The translations under genes and the position numbers were made by a program. From JAAEUB01 sp964550345 (GTDB lineage Bacteria; Pseudomonadota; Alphaproteobacteria; Rhodobacterales; Rhodobacteraceae), in the NCBI GenBank assembly GCA_964550345.1, contig CAZJYZ010000036.1, positions 1 to 33,154 of the forward strand: a DNA stretch of 33,154 nt, in the 5' to 3' direction. Below, piece by piece: positions 31,180 to 33,154 of the stretch. The stretch's first letter is position 1, and each line of letters opens with the position of its first letter. The notes under the pieces were generated by a model. The model did no database searches and was not told the origin of the DNA. It was given only the letters and a program-made list of their open reading frames with translations.

Positions 31180-32277
31180 TTATACAGGCTTGAAATGTTT
31201 TGATAATTTCAGACCCTGACCTTGATAATTCGAGGCGATGTCCGTGCCGTAAAGCTGCTCGGGCACTTCGCGCATACGCTCATACACCAGCCGTCCAACA
31301 CGTTGTCCATGTTCCAGCACAAAGGGCGCTTCGTGGCAGCGCACTTCCAGCACCCCGCGTGAGCCCGCGCCGCCAGCACCATCATGGCCAAAACCGGGGT
31401 CAAAAAATCCCGCATAATGCACCCGAAACTCACCCACCATGGCCAGATAGGGGGCCATTTCGGCGGCGCAATCGGGCGGAATATGCACCGCCTCGCGGCT
31501 GACAAGGATATAAAAGGCACCGGGGTCTAGGATCAGGCGGCCTTCGCTGGTGTGCAGAGGCTCCCAATACTCCGCCGGGTCGTAATATCCGATCCGTCCA
31601 AGGTCGATCACGCCCGTATGGGGCTTGGCGCGGTAGCCGATCAGGTCGCCTTTGCGTGGGCGTAGATCGACCGAAAACCCCAGACCCTGATCAATATGTG
31701 CGTCCCCGTCCACCAACCGGTCTTTGACGTGGCGCGCGCGCAATTCATCATCTGACAACAGGGCCTGTCCGGCGCGAAACCTGATCTGGTTCAGGCGCAT
31801 GCCGGGGCGTACCAGCACCGAAAACGAGCGCGGGCAGATCTCGGCGTATAGTGGGCCATGATAGCCCGGCGCGATGCGGTCAAACTCAACCCCGCCATCT
31901 GTGACGGCGCGGGTCAGCAGGTCCAGACGCCCGGTCGAGCTTTTGGCATTCGCCACCGCCTGCACCCCTTGGGGAAGCGCCAGACTTTCCATCAGTGGCA
32001 CCACATAAACGGCGCCCTTTTCCAGCACCGCACCACCCTTGAGGTCGATACGGTGCATCTCAAACTCAGACAGGCGTTCGGAAACCGGCGTGTCTTCGCC
32101 GGCCAGAAAGGATGCGCGTACACGGTAAGCAATATCGCCCAGCCGCAAGTCAAGAGACGCAGGCTGGATCTGATCGGGAATGATTTCGGGCGTACCTTTG
32201 ATCAGCCCCTCCGCCACCATTTCGGCGATGCTCTGACTTGACAGAACCCCCATGCCGGTCTTTTCGCCTTTACTCAT
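31180..32277 (-). CDS. dcd: 2'-deoxycytidine 5'-triphosphate deaminase (double-length form)
   Basis: The enzyme deaminates dCTP to dUTP for thymidylate synthesis. The 365-residue product is about twice E. coli Dcd and fits the alphaproteobacterial family made of two dUTPase-like halves. The N-half (about 1-175) has PASLDLRLGDIAYRV, ANAKSSTGRLDLLTRAVTDGG and SVLVRPGMRLNQIRF; the C-half (about 185-365) has the analogous LDPGAFYILVSREAV, MVGEFRVHYAGFFDPGFGHDG and HGQRVGRLVYERM. The ATG at 32277 has an AGGGGGG run 5 bases upstream and is kept over an internal ATG at 32253. It begins 24 bases after the terminator of the upstream tRNA gene, so its own promoter is not obvious. The repeat at 31076 follows its stop codon. 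Confidence 0.93.
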   Translation of the reverse strand: MSKGEKTGMGVLSSQSIAEMVAEGLIKGTPEIIPDQIQPASLDLRLGDIAYRVRASFLAGEDTPVSERLSEFEMHRIDLKGGAVLEKGAVYVVPLMESLALPQGVQAVANAKSSTGRLDLLTRAVTDGGVEFDRIAPGYHGPLYAEICPRSFSVLVRPGMRLNQIRFRAGQALLSDDELRARHVKDRLVDGDAHIDQGLGFSVDLRPRKGDLIGYRAKPHTGVIDLGRIGYYDPAEYWEPLHTSEGRLILDPGAFYILVSREAVHIPPDCAAEMAPYLAMVGEFRVHYAGFFDPGFGHDGAGGAGSRGVLEVRCHEAPFVLEHGQRVGRLVYERMREVPEQLYGTDIASNYQGQGLKLSKHFKPV

Positions 32278-32300
32278 GCCACCCCCCTGCGCCTAATACA

Positions 32301-32331
32301 CAAATGCCCGCGCCATTCGCACGGGCATTTG
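32301..32331 (-). terminator. terminator of tRNA-Pro, just upstream of dcd
   Basis: On the - strand CAAATGCCCG (32331-32322) pairs perfectly with CGGGCATTTG (32310-32301) around an 11-base loop, followed by TGTATTAGG. The stem starts 6 bases after the tRNA CCA end. The 10-bp stem and T-rich edge look like an intrinsic terminator of the tRNA transcript. Confidence 0.65.
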
Positions 32332-32337
32332 GTGATA

Positions 32338-32414
32338 TGGTCGGGCTAGCAGGGTTCGAACCTGCGACCTTCCGTCCCCCAGACGGACGCGCTACCAGAC
32401 TGCGCCATAGCCCG
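32338..32414 (-). tRNA. tRNA-Pro, anticodon GGG
   Basis: Read on the - strand the 77 bases fold into a full cloverleaf. The acceptor stem CGGGCTA pairs with TAGCCCG; the D arm GCGC-AGTCTGGTA-GCGC is normal. The anticodon stem TCCGT/ACGGA carries the loop CTGGGGG, giving anticodon GGG (reads CCC and CCU, proline). The T arm GCAGG-TTCGAAC-CCTGC is canonical. The discriminator base A is followed by an encoded CCA (32340-32338). Confidence 0.97.
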
Positions 32415-32425
32415 ACATCCGCCTC

Positions 32426-32453
32426 TACATAGTGATTTTGTTGCCCGTGGCAA
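32426..32453 (-). promoter_or_regulatory. candidate promoter of tRNA-Pro
   Basis: On the - strand TTGCCA (32453-32448) and TATGTA (32431-32426) are separated by 16 bases, with the -10 box 11 bases before the tRNA 5' end. TTGCC-ACG-GGCAA also makes a small inverted repeat here, which could be the end of the upstream gene's transcript. Confidence 0.35.
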
Positions 32454-32485
32454 GCTGGAAAAATCAATGTACGGATCAAAGCTGT

Positions 32486-33154
32486 TTATGCCTGATGTCT
32501 TTCGCGGGTCATTCGCTTTTTCAGTGCTGACAGGCGGGCAGTCAGATCTGTGATTTCCTCTGTGTTTTGGGCAGGGCCTTGTCCCCGGTCGCGTGCGGCG
32601 CGCAGGGACGTAAGAATACTGGTGTTTGTTGAAGTAACATCACCCTCATCCTCCGAGGGATCTTCGGGGATGTGCGAGATATCCAGTGCAGTTGCAGGCG
32701 CTGGTGCACCGGGGGCTTCTGCCATTGGTTCGGGTTCGATGGGCGTTACTTCCGTCGCGACCTGCTCAGCCGTTTCCGGTTCAACATGTTGTGGAGCGGT
32801 GGTTTCTGCTTCGGCAGGCTCAGCCGCTACGGGATCAGCCAGATCAGGCTGCGGTGACACAGGTTCGCCCCATGTCGAATCTACAGGCGCCGTCTCGCTC
32901 AAACTGTCTGACGAGACATCCTGAACAGGCTGCACTACCTGCCCGTGTTCCGCTTGCGGAGCAGGCTCTGGCTGTTCAGCCGGTGGCGTTTCAACCGGTA
33001 TCTCCTGAGGCATTTCCTCGGGCGTAATTGGCGGAGCTTCGACCGGCAATGGCTGTATCTCGTCCGGCGCTGCAGGAACCTCTTCCGGCTCGGATGGGAT
33101 CTCTTCCGGTGTATCAGGTACTTCGGGCGCCTGGGCCTCTGTATCCTTCAGCAG
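32486..33154 (-). CDS. Pro/Glu-rich protein, 5'-truncated by window edge
   Basis: The visible 222 codons form an open frame from the window edge to a TAA at 32486-32488; the start lies outside. The first about 170 visible residues are very rich in Pro, Glu, Ala, Val and Thr with little order (PEEIP, PEEVP, PVEAPP, PPAEQPEPAP), an acidic low-complexity linker. The last about 50 residues (TSILTSLRAARDRGQG...EEITDLTARLSALKKRMTRER) are charged and helical, probably a coiled-coil or docking tail. No enzyme domain is visible and the family is not recognised. It may be a cytoplasmic tail or linker of a larger protein. The next gene on this strand is tRNA-Pro. Confidence 0.75.
   Translation of the reverse strand: MLKDTEAQAPEVPDTPEEIPSEPEEVPAAPDEIQPLPVEAPPITPEEMPQEIPVETPPAEQPEPAPQAEHGQVVQPVQDVSSDSLSETAPVDSTWGEPVSPQPDLADPVAAEPAEAETTAPQHVEPETAEQVATEVTPIEPEPMAEAPGAPAPATALDISHIPEDPSEDEGDVTSTNTSILTSLRAARDRGQGPAQNTEEITDLTARLSALKKRMTRERHQA

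Noticed and set aside
1..33154. CRISPR array, insertion sequence, prophage, defence or secondary-metabolite system
   Set aside because: No regularly spaced repeats, transposase, integrase, phage or toxin-antitoxin genes were found; nearly all DNA is accounted for by core genes.

Overview
The window looks like a chromosomal segment of an alphaproteobacterium of the order Rhodobacterales (Roseobacter/Rhodobacter type). The evidence is the moderately high GC content and several gene types and orders typical of that group: argS, SPOR-domain protein, nagZ, scpA, scpB in a row; a double-length dCTP deaminase; a Mur-type Fur regulator; a complete DctPQM TRAP transporter; and trpG-trpD next to a divergent polysaccharide deacetylase (YibQ type). 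It is mostly housekeeping and core metabolism. I see no prophage, insertion sequence, CRISPR array or defence island. A run of 13 N at 25097-25109 marks an assembly gap inside the dGTPase gene.

Layout: (1) 1-1521, a secreted protein with two LCCL domains and a small membrane protein. (2) 1613-4770, acyl-CoA dehydrogenase, DinB-like protein, AcuI/YhdH-type reductase and HIT protein, all on +. (3) 4896-8225, trpG-trpD on - and a divergent YibQ-type protein on +. (4) 8349-11445, dctM, dctQ and dctP on -, with a strong intrinsic terminator between dctP and dctQ. (5) 11738-16348, on -: enolase; a fur/EamA pair; DUF1697 and a Na+/H+ antiporter. (6) 16442-18736, EamA transporter, EEP-family hydrolase and YjdF-like membrane protein. 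(7) 18743-21881, xth, nucleoside hydrolase and selO as a tight - strand operon. (8) 22172-25332, a small secreted cysteine protein, a YhiN/HI0933 flavoprotein, an A-type Fe-S carrier and the gapped dgt. (9) 25435-31019, argS, SPOR, nagZ, scpA, scpB and a 64-residue basic protein. (10) 31180-33154, a dCTP deaminase, tRNA-Pro(GGG) and the C-terminal part of a Pro/Glu-rich protein that runs off the window, all on -.

Functional links that can be argued: the argS-scpB cluster joins translation, peptidoglycan binding and recycling (SPOR, NagZ) and chromosome condensation (ScpAB). The xth-nucleoside hydrolase-selO operon pairs DNA repair and nucleoside salvage with protein AMPylation. The DctPQM set is a complete C4-dicarboxylate-type TRAP importer with an apparent built-in way to make more binding protein than permease. 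Enolase has a good promoter candidate with a CpG-centred, LacI-type inverted repeat just upstream.

The most interesting non-coding signal is an intergenic element present three times (8291-8319 on +; 11623-11687 and 31076-31142 on -). Each copy lies just downstream of a gene's stop codon and in that gene's orientation, so it looks like a 3'-end element. Other signals worth a look are 11-bp tandem repeats at the predicted transcript start of the 22172 gene and terminator hairpins placed directly in front of dctQ and dcd.
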